Shown: positions 46,620-56,411, counted from the first letter of the stretch. The stretch is 64,000 nt of DNA from Achromobacter anxifer (GCF_903652925.1 NZ_CAHLAR010000003.1:310001-374000); one strand, 5' to 3'. A program made the numbers and translations. Notes: a model not told the origin generated them from the letters alone.

Positions 46620-47270
46620 ATGAACGAGCAGACCGCCATTCCCGTTTCAGTCGAGACCGAGGCCCGCAAGGGCAGGTTCTTTCTCGTTGACCCGAGCTTC
46701 GGAGGGAATGGCCAGGTTTCGGGGCTGGAGTTTGCGAACGAAGACGCACTGATCCACCCGGGCATGAATATTGTCGAGCGACCGACTGGCGAACCCGATC
46801 AGTACCCCGAGCGGCCACATCTGGTGCACGTGCCGGAGAAAGGGGGGCTACCGCGCGACTTTGAAGTGCTGGCAGGCATCTGGGTTGTCTCCGAGGCGCT
46901 CAGACAGGTATTCCTGCGGGTGGACCCCGCAGCATTCGCCTTCGTCCCATGCGACTTCACCCTTGCCGACGGCTCCCCCGGTCCGCAGTACTACCTCTGC
47001 AATGTGCTGCGCACGCTGAATGCGCTGGACGAAGCCCGATCGCGGGTGAAGATCAAACTTGACCACGACCACCAGACTGGCCAGGACGTAAAGCTGTACA
47101 GCGTGGTGGGTGGAGCGAGCCTGATCTTCAAAGCGGACGCCGTGGAAAATGCCCACATCTTTCGCCAAGAGCGCTTGGGTGCTCCTCCCATCTGCGACCG
47201 GGTGATGTCTGATGCCCTGGTTGCGGCGAAGTTGAACGGCGTCCGGCTTCGTGACGTAGCGGAGCTCTAA
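46620..47270 (+). CDS. DUF1629 / Imm11-like protein (putative orphan toxin immunity)
   Basis: This 216-residue protein starts MNEQTAIPVSVETEARKGRF. I recognise the DUF1629 layout: GMNIVERP early, DFEVLAGIWVVSEALRQVFLRVDPAAFAF in the middle, YYLCNVLRTLNALDEARSR, then SLIFKADAVENAHIFR and a C-terminal CDRVMSDALVAAKLNGVRLRDV. Relatives act as immunity partners of secreted toxins (Imm11 type). No toxin, Rhs, VgrG or PAAR gene is adjacent. GC is about 60% by eye, below the flanking genes. The reading frame is also open upstream to ATG 46569. The gene sits alone, convergent with the BetT-like gene. Confidence 0.7.
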   Translation: MNEQTAIPVSVETEARKGRFFLVDPSFGGNGQVSGLEFANEDALIHPGMNIVERPTGEPDQYPERPHLVHVPEKGGLPRDFEVLAGIWVVSEALRQVFLRVDPAAFAFVPCDFTLADGSPGPQYYLCNVLRTLNALDEARSRVKIKLDHDHQTGQDVKLYSVVGGASLIFKADAVENAHIFRQERLGAPPICDRVMSDALVAAKLNGVRLRDVAEL

Positions 47271-47293
47271 ACGAAGTCCCCCTCAATCGAACG

Positions 47294-49264
47294 TCAGGTC
47301 CGCACCATGTGCAGGTAGTGGCGGTGGCGTTCGTACTGGTCCAGGATGTCGCCGATGACGGCGTCGCGGCTCCAGCCCATGATGTCGTAGTCCTGCCCGC
47401 CCTCGCGCAGATGGACCTCGGCGCGGAAGTACTTGCGTTCTTCCTCGTCGGCGGCTTCCTCCGGAGTCAGGCTGGGACGCACGAAGGCCTCGGGCTGCAC
47501 GGCATAGGAGAAATCCAGGTGCTCGCCGTGCGAGACCTCCATGATCACGCCCTCGTCGTTGCCGTTCTCCCGCACCTCGACCTGGTAGCCCTGCTTGCGC
47601 AATTCGTCGGCCACGTCTTCCAGCGCGGGCCGCACCACGTCGCTGATGAAGCGCTGCACGTGGGCGCGGCGCGGCATCATGACCATGTTGCGCAAACGCC
47701 GCTCCCAGGACTGGCCGCCGCGCGCCGGGCGCGACAGCGTCAGCGACTGGTAGCGGATGCCGCGCTTGGTCGCGTCCAGCTTCAATGCCTTGAACAAGCC
47801 CCACAGGGACAGCAGCAGGATGATGGAGAACGGCAAGGCGCTGGCGATGGTGGCGGTCTGCAATGCGGTCAAGCCATCGGCCAGCAGCAGCGCGATGGCC
47901 ACCGCGCCCATCAGCACCGACCAGAAGATGCGCTGCCACACGGGCGTGCGGTCCGAGCCGCCCGAGGCCAGCAGGTCCACCACCAGCGCGCCCGAGTCGG
48001 CCGAGGTAACGAAGAACACGGCCACCATTGCGATCGCGACGACGGACAGCACGCCGCTCCAGGGCAGTTGCTCAAGGAAGGCGAACAATGCCAGCGACGA
48101 ATCCGCCTGCACCACTTCCGCCAGGCCCTGCACCTTGTCGACCAGGATCATGTGGATGGCGGTATCGCCGAACACCGTCATCCAGAACAAGGTGAAGCCG
48201 GCCGGCACCAGCAGCACGCCGGTGACGAATTCGCGGATGGTGCGGCCGCGCGAAATGCGCGCGATGAACAGGCCCACGAAGGGCGACCACGCAATCCACC
48301 AGCCCCAGTAGAACAGCGTCCAGCCGCCGATCCAGTCGGTGGGTTCGTAGGCATAGAGGTTGAAGGTCTTGTTGACGATGTCCGACAGGTAGGCCCCGGT
48401 GTTCTGCACGAAGGTTTGGAAAAGGAACACCGTGGGGCCGACGACCAGCACGAACAGCAGCAGCACCGCCGCCAGCACCAGATTGGTTTCGGACAGGATG
48501 CGGATGCCCTTGTCCAGGCCGCTGGCCACCGACAGGGTCGCCAGGCCGCAGGTGACGACCACCAGGATGATCTGCGTGGTCACGCCCACCGGAATGCCGA
48601 ACAGGTGATTCAGGCCGCTATTGATCTGCGCCACGCCCAAGCCCAGCGAAGTGGCCACGCCCAGCACCGTGCCGATGATGGCAAAGATATCGACCGCGTG
48701 CCCGATGGGACCGTGGATGCGGTTGCCGATCAGGGGATACAAGGCCGAACGCAAGGTCAGCGGCAGACCATGCCGGTAGCTGAAGAAAGCCAGGATCAGC
48801 GCCACCACCGCATAGATGGCCCAGGCATGCAGGCCCCAGTGGAAGAAGGTGATCTTCATGGCTTCGCGGGCTGCGATGGCGGTGCCCCCTTCGCCCACGG
48901 GCGGCGATATGAAGTGCATCACCGGTTCGGCCACGCCGAAGAACATCAGGCCGATGCCCATGCCCGCCGAAAACAGCATCGCGAACCAGGTGAAGTTGCG
49001 GTAGTCGGGTTCGCTGTGATCCGGCCCGAGCTTGATGTCGCCGTAGCGGCTGACCGCCAGGAACACCACCGCGATCAGGATGATGGCGACGACCAGGATG
49101 TAGAACCAGCTGGCGTTGCCCAGGATCCAGCCCTGCATGGATTCGAACAGGCTTTGCGCCGCCTTGGGCGCCAGGATCGCGAATCCGACCAGCAGCAGCG
49201 TGAATACGGCTGCTGGAAAGAACACGGGGCGATTGATGGTGGATGGTCGGTTTTCTGAAGCCAT
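47294..49264 (-). CDS. betT: BCCT family choline/betaine transporter, BetT-like
   Basis: This 656-residue protein has 12 predicted membrane helices. BCCT signatures are GMGIGLMFFGVAEPVMHF and the long FYWGWWIAWSPFVGLFIARISRGRTIREF. The C-terminal 120 residues (from about 535) form a hydrophilic domain like the osmosensory tail of BetT. BetT imports choline with protons for glycine betaine synthesis. The start ATG 49264 has GGAGAGG upstream. No bet synthesis genes are nearby. Confidence 0.88.
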   Translation of the reverse strand: MASENRPSTINRPVFFPAAVFTLLLVGFAILAPKAAQSLFESMQGWILGNASWFYILVVAIILIAVVFLAVSRYGDIKLGPDHSEPDYRNFTWFAMLFSAGMGIGLMFFGVAEPVMHFISPPVGEGGTAIAAREAMKITFFHWGLHAWAIYAVVALILAFFSYRHGLPLTLRSALYPLIGNRIHGPIGHAVDIFAIIGTVLGVATSLGLGVAQINSGLNHLFGIPVGVTTQIILVVVTCGLATLSVASGLDKGIRILSETNLVLAAVLLLFVLVVGPTVFLFQTFVQNTGAYLSDIVNKTFNLYAYEPTDWIGGWTLFYWGWWIAWSPFVGLFIARISRGRTIREFVTGVLLVPAGFTLFWMTVFGDTAIHMILVDKVQGLAEVVQADSSLALFAFLEQLPWSGVLSVVAIAMVAVFFVTSADSGALVVDLLASGGSDRTPVWQRIFWSVLMGAVAIALLLADGLTALQTATIASALPFSIILLLSLWGLFKALKLDATKRGIRYQSLTLSRPARGGQSWERRLRNMVMMPRRAHVQRFISDVVRPALEDVADELRKQGYQVEVRENGNDEGVIMEVSHGEHLDFSYAVQPEAFVRPSLTPEEAADEEERKYFRAEVHLREGGQDYDIMGWSRDAVIGDILDQYERHRHYLHMVRT

Positions 49265-49409
49265 GCAGCCTCTCCTTTCGCCCGAGGGTGGGAAATTCCA
49301 GCGCGCGCCCCCCTCAGTCCAGCCGCGCGCTGCAGGTATTACTATCACGGCCAACGGCCGCCTGACAATCCGAAACATCAAGGCGGGCCGGCCTCAGGAG
49401 AACCATTCC

Positions 49410-49790
49410 ATGATCGATCACCTGGACCATCTGGTCCTGACCTGTACCGACCCCGACGCCACGGTGGACTTCTACACCCGGATCCTGGGCATGCGCCTGG
49501 AAACCTTCGGCGAGGGCCGCCAGGCGTTGCGCTTCGGCAACCAGAAGATCAATCTGCACGTGCGCGGCCGCGAGTTCGAGCCCAAGGCCCACCTGCCCGT
49601 GCCGGGCGCGCTGGACCTGTGCTTCATTGCCGACCGCCCGCTGCAAGAGGTGATCGCCCACCTGAACCGTGAAGGCGCGCGGATCATCGAAGGGCCGGTG
49701 CCGCGCACTGGCGCCACCGGCAAGATCCTCTCGGTCTATCTGCGCGACCCGGATCTGAACCTGATCGAGATATCGGAACTGCAGGCCTGA
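49410..49790 (+). CDS. VOC family protein (glyoxalase/dioxygenase-like)
   Basis: This 126-residue single VOC protein starts MIDHLDHLVLTCTDPDATVDFYTRILGM, with AGGAG 8 nt upstream. It has a metal-type His in the first strand (HLDHLVL) and the conserved C-terminal SVYLRDPDLNLIEISE with the Glu ligand. The second-strand pattern INLH is also present. Family members include glyoxalases, fosfomycin-type enzymes and small-molecule isomerases; the substrate cannot be told. Confidence 0.88.
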   Translation: MIDHLDHLVLTCTDPDATVDFYTRILGMRLETFGEGRQALRFGNQKINLHVRGREFEPKAHLPVPGALDLCFIADRPLQEVIAHLNREGARIIEGPVPRTGATGKILSVYLRDPDLNLIEISELQA

Positions 49791-49806
49791 GGCCCGCCCC
49801 CAGCCA

Positions 49807-50430
49807 TTATTCCGGCGTGGGTTCGCCGAAGACCACGCTGCGGAAGAAGCCGGCCAGCACGGCCTCGGTCATCTCCGACGTGACGGCCTGCGGATCGAAG
49901 GCATAGTTGAATTGCATGCCATCGGACAGGGCCAGCAGGCCCAGCGCCATCTGTTCCGCCGGCATGCGCAGCGGCGTGCCGACCCGGGCCGAAAACTGCC
50001 GCACGTAGTCCGTGACGGCCGCGCGCAATTCCCGCATGCACGCCAGGAAGCCCACGCGGAATTCGGGATCGCGGACCGCTTGCAGCTTGCCTTCCATCCA
50101 CAGCAGGAAACAGTCGTTCTGGTGGAAGTGCGTGGAATAGTGCTCGAGCACGCGCGCTTCCATCTGCGGCCGTGACGACCCGTCTTCGAAGATGGCGCGC
50201 ATCTCGTTCATGACGCTTTCGTGGTCGCGCCTGAGCAGTTGCAGAAACAGTTCGGACTTGCTGCTGAAGTTGGAATAGAAGGCGCCGCGCGTGTAGCCCG
50301 CCTGCTCGGCGATCTCCTCTACGCTGGTCGCCATGAATCCTTTCGCTACAAAGATCGATTGCGCAGCGTCGAGCAGACGCTGGCGCGTCTGATCACGGCT
50401 TTGCTCTCGCGTAAGGCGGACTTTTGACAT
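49807..50430 (-). CDS. TetR family regulator of the third efflux operon
   Basis: This 207-residue regulator has a TetR domain (TRQRLLDAAQSIFVAKGFMATSVEEIAEQAGYTRGAFYSNFSSK). It is divergent from the adaptor gene with 130-220 bp between them. Two overlapping inverted repeats in that gap are likely operators for this repressor. The ligand domain has no diagnostic motif. Confidence 0.87.
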   Translation of the reverse strand: MSKVRLTREQSRDQTRQRLLDAAQSIFVAKGFMATSVEEIAEQAGYTRGAFYSNFSSKSELFLQLLRRDHESVMNEMRAIFEDGSSRPQMEARVLEHYSTHFHQNDCFLLWMEGKLQAVRDPEFRVGFLACMRELRAAVTDYVRQFSARVGTPLRMPAEQMALGLLALSDGMQFNYAFDPQAVTSEMTEAVLAGFFRSVVFGEPTPE

Positions 50431-50460
50431 GGCGCGAGTTTAGCATTGGCCGACATTTCG

Positions 50461-50502
50461 GATTCATTATTGAATCTGGATTCATACCTGTATTAGAATC
50501 CA
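50461..50502. promoter_or_regulatory. Double operator between TetR and the third efflux operon
   Basis: The first repeat is GATTCA-TTAT-TGAATC (50461-50476). The second is TGGATTC (50477-50483) with GAATCCA (50496-50502), spacer 12. All arms share the half-site GATTC. This is a typical arrangement for a TetR controlling both divergent directions. Confidence 0.6.
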
Positions 50503-50652
50503 GGCCGTATTGGCCGGATCCGGCCAGCTTCCGCCACTTTCAGCGCCGCGAGGTGTTACGTGAATTGCCCTGGCCCTTGCGCGCGCCCCGCCGCGCACAG
50601 CCCCGCCGCCGCCGCTGCGGCGCCGCCTTCCTCCGTCCCGCAACGCCGCTGG

Positions 50653-51753
50653 ATGCGCATGCTATCCCTGCCGGCTGCGGCGGCCCTCGCGCTGCTGGTC
50701 GCCGGTTGCGGCCGCAACGAAGCGCCCGCGCCGGCGCCGCGTCCCGTGGTCGCCATGCCGGCCCAGGCCGATGAACGCCTGCCGGCCTGGACCTTGCCGG
50801 GCGAAGTGCAGGCCCGCTACAGCACGCCACTGTCGTTCCGCGTGGGCGGCAAGATCATCGAGCGCCAGGTCCGGCTGGGCGACGCCGTCGTCCCCGGCCA
50901 GGTGGTCGCCAAGCTGGATCCCGCCGACGCCGCCAAGAACGCGGCCAGCGCCCGCGCGCAGCTGACGGCGGCCCAGCACCAGCTGGACTACGCGCGCCAG
51001 CAACTGGACCGCGACCGCGCCCAGGCCCGTGAAAACCTGATCGCCGCGACCCAGCTGGAGCAGACGCGCAACGCCTATGCCGCCGCGCTGGCGCAGCGCG
51101 ACCAGGCCGCGCAGCAGTCGGCGCTGGCGGCCGACCAGCTGAAATACACCACCCTGCAGGCCGATCATGCCGGCGTCATCACCGCGGAACAGGCCGACAC
51201 CGGCCAGAACGTGGCCGCGGGCGACCCCGTCTACAACCTGGCCTGGTCCGGCGACATCGACGCCATCTGCGACGTGCCGGAAAGCGTGCTGGCGGGCCTG
51301 GCCATCGGCCAGCGCGCCAGCGTCACGCTCGGCCCCCTGCCCGGCCAGTCCTATGCCGCCGTGCTGCGCGAGATCGCGCCGGCCGCGGATCCGCGCAGCC
51401 GCACCTACCGCGTCAAGCTGACTCTGGAAGCGCCGACCCCGGACGTGCGCCTGGGCATGACCGCCAACATCAGCTTCGACAACCGTTCCGGCGCGGGGCT
51501 GGCCACCTACACGGTACCGGCCACTGCCCTGTTCCATGATGGTCCGGCACCCGCTGTCTGGATCGTCAAGGCGGGCGAGGACACGCTGGAACTGCGCCGC
51601 GTCGAAGTGCTGCGCTACGACGCCCGCAGCGTGACCCTGTCCAAGGGCCTGCAGGCAGGCGAGCGCGTGGTGTGGCAAGGCGTGCACACCGTCGCCGCCG
51701 GCGAGAAGGTCCGCGCCGTGCCGCCGCTGCATCCCGAGGATTTCGCCTCATGA
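50653..51753 (+). CDS. RND efflux adaptor lipoprotein, third system
   Basis: This 366-residue adaptor has lipobox VAGC (Cys19) when started at ATG 50653 (MRMLSLPAAAALALL). A GTG at 50560 preceded by GAGG would add 31 residues rich in Ala and Pro, which would spoil the lipoprotein signal; I prefer 50653 but the ribosome binding site favours 50560. Lipoyl motifs (FRVGGKIIERQVRLGDAV and TTLQADHAGVITAEQADTG) and a coiled-coil (residues about 105-160) are clear. It overlaps the pump gene by 4 nt. Confidence 0.85.
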   Translation: MRMLSLPAAAALALLVAGCGRNEAPAPAPRPVVAMPAQADERLPAWTLPGEVQARYSTPLSFRVGGKIIERQVRLGDAVVPGQVVAKLDPADAAKNAASARAQLTAAQHQLDYARQQLDRDRAQARENLIAATQLEQTRNAYAAALAQRDQAAQQSALAADQLKYTTLQADHAGVITAEQADTGQNVAAGDPVYNLAWSGDIDAICDVPESVLAGLAIGQRASVTLGPLPGQSYAAVLREIAPAADPRSRTYRVKLTLEAPTPDVRLGMTANISFDNRSGAGLATYTVPATALFHDGPAPAVWIVKAGEDTLELRRVEVLRYDARSVTLSKGLQAGERVVWQGVHTVAAGEKVRAVPPLHPEDFAS

Positions 51754-54700
51754 GCGGCGCGCATCAGGACGCCCCGGCCCAGGCCCAGCGCCACGAGGAA
51801 GGCCGTTTCAACCTGTCGGCCTGGGCGCTGCGGCACCAGCCCCTGGTCATCTTCATCATCACGCTGATCACGCTGTTCGGCGTGCTGTCGTACTCGAAGC
51901 TGGCGCAGTCCGAAGACCCGCCCTTCACCTTCCGCGTCATGGTCATCAAGACGCTCTGGCCCGGCGCCACGGCGCAGCAGGTGCAGGAGCAGGTCACCGA
52001 CCGCGTCGCCAAGAAGCTGCAGGAAGCGCCCAACACGGACTTCATGCGCAGTTATTCGCGCCCGGGCGAATCGCTGATCTTCTACACCATGAAGGATTCC
52101 GCGCCCGCCAGCACGGTGGCCGAACAGTGGTACCAGGTGCGCAAGAAGGTCGGCGACATCGCGGCCACGCTGCCACCGGGCGTGCAGGGCCCGTTCTTCA
52201 ATGACGAGTTCGGCGACGTCTACACCAATATCTACACGCTGCAGGGCGACGGCTTTTCCGCGGCGCAGCTGCGCGATTACGCGGACAGGCTGCGCACCGT
52301 GCTGCTGCGCGTGCCGGGCGTGGCCAAGGTGGATTACTTCGGCGACCAGCCTGAGCACATCTACGTTGAAATCTCCAATACCCAGCTGACGCGGCTGGGC
52401 GTGTCGCCGCAGCAGATCGTCCAGGCCATCAACAGCCAGAACGCCGTGGCCAGCGCGGGCACCCTGACCACCGCCGACGACCGCATCTTCGTGCGTCCCA
52501 CCGGCCAGTATCCCGACAGCCGGGCCCTGGCCGACACGCTGATCCGGGTCGACGGCAAATCGATCCGGCTGGGCGACATCGCCACCATCCACCGCGGCTA
52601 CGACGACCCGACCGTCGAACAGATGCGCCTGGGCGGCGCCGCGGTGCTGGGCATAGGCATCACCATGCAGCCGGGGCGCGACGTGGTGCACCTGGGCAAG
52701 GCCTTGGGCGCCAAGTTCGACGAACTGCAGGCCCAGCTGCCCGCGGGCCTGACGCTGAAGGAAGTCTCCAGCATGCCCAAGGCGGTCTCGCATTCGGTCG
52801 ACGACTTCCTGCGTTCCGTGGCCGAGGCGGTCGCCATCGTGCTGGCCGTGAGCCTGGTGTCGCTGGGCCTGCGCACCGGCATGGTGGTGGTCATCTCGAT
52901 CCCCGTGGTGCTGGCGGTCACGGCGCTGTTCATGGACATGTTCGGCATCGGCCTGCACAAGGTATCGCTGGGCACGCTGGTGCTGGCGCTGGGCCTGCTG
53001 GTGGACGACGCCATCATCGCGGTCGAGATGATGGCCGTGAAGCTGGAACAGGGCTGGAGCCGCGCGCGCGCCGCGGCGTTCGCCTACACCAGCACCGCCT
53101 TTCCGATGCTGACCGGCACCCTGGTCACGGTGGCGGGCTTTCTGCCGATCGCGCTGGCCAAGTCCAGCACCGGCGAATACACGCGCTCCATCTTCCAGGT
53201 GTCCGCCATCGCGCTGATCACGTCCTGGTTCGCCGCCGTGGTGCTGATCCCGCTGCTGGGCTACCGCATGCTGCCGGAACGCAAGCGCGAAGCCCACCTG
53301 CCCGACGACCACGAGCACGACATCTACAACACCCGCTTCTACCAGCGCCTGCGCGGCTGGGTGGGCTGGTGCGTGGACCGCCGCTACCTGGTGCTGGGCG
53401 CCACGGTGCTGGTGTTCGTCGTGTCCATGGCCTGCTTCCGCTTCGTGCCCCAGCAATTCTTCCCCAGCTCCGACCGCAGCGAACTGCTGGTGGACGTGCG
53501 CCTGCAGGAAGGCGCGTCGTTCGCGGCCACGCTGCGCCAGGTCGAGCGCCTGGAGAAGGCGCTGGAAGGCCGCCCCGAAATCGACCACTCGGTCAGCTTC
53601 GTCGGCACCGGCGCGCCGCGTTTCTACCTGCCGCTGGACCAGCAGCTGGCCACGCCCAACTTCGCCCAGCTGGTCATCACCGCCCATTCCGTGGAAGACC
53701 GCGAAAAACTGGCCCAGTGGCTGCAACCGGTGCTGCGCGAGCAGTTCCCGGCCATACGCAGCCGCCTGTCGCGCCTGGAAAACGGGCCGCCCGTGGGCTT
53801 CCAGGTGCAGTTCCGCGTCAGCGGCGACAAGATCGCCGAGGTGCGCGCGGTGGCCGAGCAGGTGGCCGCCGAAGTCCGCGCCGACCCGCGTTCGACCAAT
53901 GTGCAGTTCGACTGGGACGAGCCGTCCGAACGCTCGGTGCGATTCGAGATCGACCAGCAGAAGGCGCGTGAACTGGGCATCAGCTCCAGCGATATATCGG
54001 ACTTCCTGGCCATGACGCTGTCGGGCTACACGGTCACGCAATACCGCGAACGCGACAAGCTCATCAACGTCAGCCTGCGCGCGCCGCGCGAGGAACGGAT
54101 CGATCCGGCGCGCCTTTCCACCCTGGCCATGCCCACGCCCAACGGCCCGGTGCCCCTGGGCAGCATCGGCCACGTGCGCTACGGCCTGGAATATGGCGTC
54201 ATCTGGGAACGCGACCGCCAGCCCACCATCACGGTGCAGGCCGACGTCACCGCCGGCGCCCAGGGCATAGACGTCACCCACGCCATCGACGCCAAGCTGG
54301 CGGCCTTGCGCGCCGGACTGCCCGTGGGCTACCGCGTCGAGGTCGGCGGCCCGGTGGAGGAAAGCGCCAAGGGCCAGTCCTCCATCAACGCGCAGATGCC
54401 GCTGATGGCGGTGGCCGTGCTGACCCTGCTGATGCTGCAGCTGCAAAGCTTCGCCCGGGTGCTGATGGTGGTGCTGACCGCGCCGCTGGGCCTGATCGGC
54501 GTGGTCGCCGCGCTGCTGCTGTTCGGCAAGCCCTTCGGCTTCGTGGCCATGCTGGGCGTGATCGCGATGTTCGGCATCATCATGCGCAACTCGGTCATCC
54601 TGGTGGACCAGATCGAACAGGACATCGGCGCGGGGCACAAGCGCGTGGACGCCATCGTCGGCGCCACGGTGCGGCGCTTCCGGCCCATCACGCTGACGGC

Positions 54701-54923
54701 CGCGGCCGCCGTGCTGGCCCTGATCCCCCTGTTGCGCAGCAACTTCTTCGGCCCCATGGCCACCGCCCTCATGGGCGGCATCACCATCGCCACCGTGTTG
54801 ACGCTGTTCTTCCTGCCGGCCTTGTACGCCGCGTGGTTCCGCGTCCGCCACGACGAGCGCGACGAACCCGAGGGCGTGCCGCCGGGCGCCAATGCCGGCG
54901 ACACGGTGGAGCGGGGAGCATGA
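51750..54923 (+). CDS. RND efflux pump, third system
   Basis: This 1057-residue RND transporter has an N-terminal hydrophilic leader, then NLSAWALRHQPLVIFIITLITLFG. The TM4 relay is GLLVDDAIIAVEMMAVKLEQGW, with tandem aspartates, and TM10 reads IAMFGIIMRNSVILVDQIEQD. Porter repeats such as VMVIKTLWPGATAQQVQEQV are typical. It differs from MexB/MexY types and is nearer to less studied HAE-1 members. Substrate is unknown. The start ATG 51750 overlaps the adaptor stop. Confidence 0.88.
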   Translation: MSGAHQDAPAQAQRHEEGRFNLSAWALRHQPLVIFIITLITLFGVLSYSKLAQSEDPPFTFRVMVIKTLWPGATAQQVQEQVTDRVAKKLQEAPNTDFMRSYSRPGESLIFYTMKDSAPASTVAEQWYQVRKKVGDIAATLPPGVQGPFFNDEFGDVYTNIYTLQGDGFSAAQLRDYADRLRTVLLRVPGVAKVDYFGDQPEHIYVEISNTQLTRLGVSPQQIVQAINSQNAVASAGTLTTADDRIFVRPTGQYPDSRALADTLIRVDGKSIRLGDIATIHRGYDDPTVEQMRLGGAAVLGIGITMQPGRDVVHLGKALGAKFDELQAQLPAGLTLKEVSSMPKAVSHSVDDFLRSVAEAVAIVLAVSLVSLGLRTGMVVVISIPVVLAVTALFMDMFGIGLHKVSLGTLVLALGLLVDDAIIAVEMMAVKLEQGWSRARAAAFAYTSTAFPMLTGTLVTVAGFLPIALAKSSTGEYTRSIFQVSAIALITSWFAAVVLIPLLGYRMLPERKREAHLPDDHEHDIYNTRFYQRLRGWVGWCVDRRYLVLGATVLVFVVSMACFRFVPQQFFPSSDRSELLVDVRLQEGASFAATLRQVERLEKALEGRPEIDHSVSFVGTGAPRFYLPLDQQLATPNFAQLVITAHSVEDREKLAQWLQPVLREQFPAIRSRLSRLENGPPVGFQVQFRVSGDKIAEVRAVAEQVAAEVRADPRSTNVQFDWDEPSERSVRFEIDQQKARELGISSSDISDFLAMTLSGYTVTQYRERDKLINVSLRAPREERIDPARLSTLAMPTPNGPVPLGSIGHVRYGLEYGVIWERDRQPTITVQADVTAGAQGIDVTHAIDAKLAALRAGLPVGYRVEVGGPVEESAKGQSSINAQMPLMAVAVLTLLMLQLQSFARVLMVVLTAPLGLIGVVAALLLFGKPFGFVAMLGVIAMFGIIMRNSVILVDQIEQDIGAGHKRVDAIVGATVRRFRPITLTAAAAVLALIPLLRSNFFGPMATALMGGITIATVLTLFFLPALYAAWFRVRHDERDEPEGVPPGANAGDTVERGA

Positions 54924-54925
54924 CG

Positions 54926-56371
54926 ATGAGCAGACTGACCCATAGCCTGGCCGCGCTGCCCCTGACGCTGGCGCTGGGCGCCTGCGCCTTCGCGCCCAGC
55001 AGCAAGCCGCCCGCGATCGCACAGCCCGCGCAATATGGCGTGGAAGCCGCGCCCGCGGCCAGCGCCCCCGCCCAGGGCGTGGCGCAACGCTTTGAACAGG
55101 GCGCGCGGCCGGTGCCCGAATGGTGGAAGCGCTACGGCTCGCCCGAGCTGGACGCGCTGGTGGCGGAGGGCCTGGAACACAGTCCCGACCTGGCGGCCGC
55201 CGAGCGCAGGCTGGCGGGCGCGCGCGAGCAATTGCGCGGACAGGTGAATTCGTCGCTGCTGCCTTCGGTGGACGCGGGCGCGGACGTCTCGCGCCGCCGC
55301 GCGCTGACCATGCCGAGCCTGCCCGAGCCCACCGCGCAATACAACATCTTCACCGGCCAGATCCATGCCAAGTACGACCTGGACCTGTTCGGCGCGGCGC
55401 GCTTCGCCAACGCCTCTTTGGCGGCGCAGGTCGAGCAGCAGGCCTTCCAGCTGGAATCCGCGCGCCGCTCGCTGGCCGGCAATATCGTCACGGGCGCCCT
55501 CGCCTCCGCCGCGCTGGCGGAACGCGTGGCGCTGACCGAAAAGCAGGTGGTGCTGGCGCGCCAGGTGGCGCGCGACACCCAGCGCCGCTACGAGCTGGGT
55601 TCTGCATCGCAGAACGACGCGCTGGACGCGGACCAGGACGCCGCCACGCTGGCCGCGTCCCTGCCCGGTTTGCGCGCGCAATGGCACGCCACGCGGCATG
55701 CGCTGGCGGTGCTGCTGGGCCGCAGCCCCGACCAGGCGCCCCCCGACCTGGCCTTCAACCTGCTGGCCGTGCCAGAGCAGGTGCCGGTGGTGGTGCCGTC
55801 GGAACTGCTGGCCGCGCGCCCGGACATCCTGTTCGCCGATGCGGTGGTGCAGGCCGCCGCTGCCGACGTGGGCGTGGCCACGGCGCAGTTGTACCCCAGC
55901 CTGTCGCTGTCCGCGTCCATGGGCAAGGGCGGCTTCAACTGGCCCGCGGCGCTATCCGGCACGGGCTCCATCTGGGCCATCGGCGCATCGCTCACGCAGC
56001 CCATCTTCCATGGCGGCGCCCTGCTGGCCGAGCGCAGCGCCGCCAAGGAACGCTATGAAGCCGCGCTGCTGCAATACAAGCAGACCGTGCTGACGGCCTT
56101 CCGCGACGTGGCCGACACGCTGTCGCGGCTGGATGCCGACGGCCAGGCGCTGGCCTCGGCCGAAGCCTCGCGCCGCGCCGCGGAGCAGTCCTACCGCAAT
56201 ACGGCCAGCCGGGTGCGCCTGGGCGCGCTGGCACCCTATACCGAGCACGCCGCCGAACAACACTATGTGGCGGCCAGGCTGCGCGAGATCGAGTACGCCA
56301 ATGCGCGCCTGACCGAAACCGCGGCGCTGTTCCAGGCCATGGGTTCTCCGGCGCGCGCCGCGCAGCAATAG
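54926..56371 (+). CDS. Outer-membrane efflux channel lipoprotein, third system
   Basis: This 481-residue channel (from ATG 54926) has lipobox LGAC (Cys20). ATG 54920 overlaps the pump stop but GGGGAG would be only 1 nt away, so 54926 with spacing of 7 is preferred. Repeats include YDLDLFGAARFANASLAAQVEQ and LLAARPDILFADAVVQAAAADVGVATAQLYPSLSL. It completes the third tripartite system. A hairpin follows at 56412-56442. Confidence 0.88.
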   Translation: MSRLTHSLAALPLTLALGACAFAPSSKPPAIAQPAQYGVEAAPAASAPAQGVAQRFEQGARPVPEWWKRYGSPELDALVAEGLEHSPDLAAAERRLAGAREQLRGQVNSSLLPSVDAGADVSRRRALTMPSLPEPTAQYNIFTGQIHAKYDLDLFGAARFANASLAAQVEQQAFQLESARRSLAGNIVTGALASAALAERVALTEKQVVLARQVARDTQRRYELGSASQNDALDADQDAATLAASLPGLRAQWHATRHALAVLLGRSPDQAPPDLAFNLLAVPEQVPVVVPSELLAARPDILFADAVVQAAAADVGVATAQLYPSLSLSASMGKGGFNWPAALSGTGSIWAIGASLTQPIFHGGALLAERSAAKERYEAALLQYKQTVLTAFRDVADTLSRLDADGQALASAEASRRAAEQSYRNTASRVRLGALAPYTEHAAEQHYVAARLREIEYANARLTETAALFQAMGSPARAAQQ

Positions 56372-56411
56372 ACGGGTTCCGCGCGCGGCGGCTGCGCCGG
56401 GCCCGCGCATG

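Noticed and set aside
50560-50652. N-terminal extension of the third adaptor from a GTG start
   Set aside because: The GTG has a fair ribosome binding site, but the added 31 residues would precede and spoil a standard lipoprotein signal. Kept as an alternative only.
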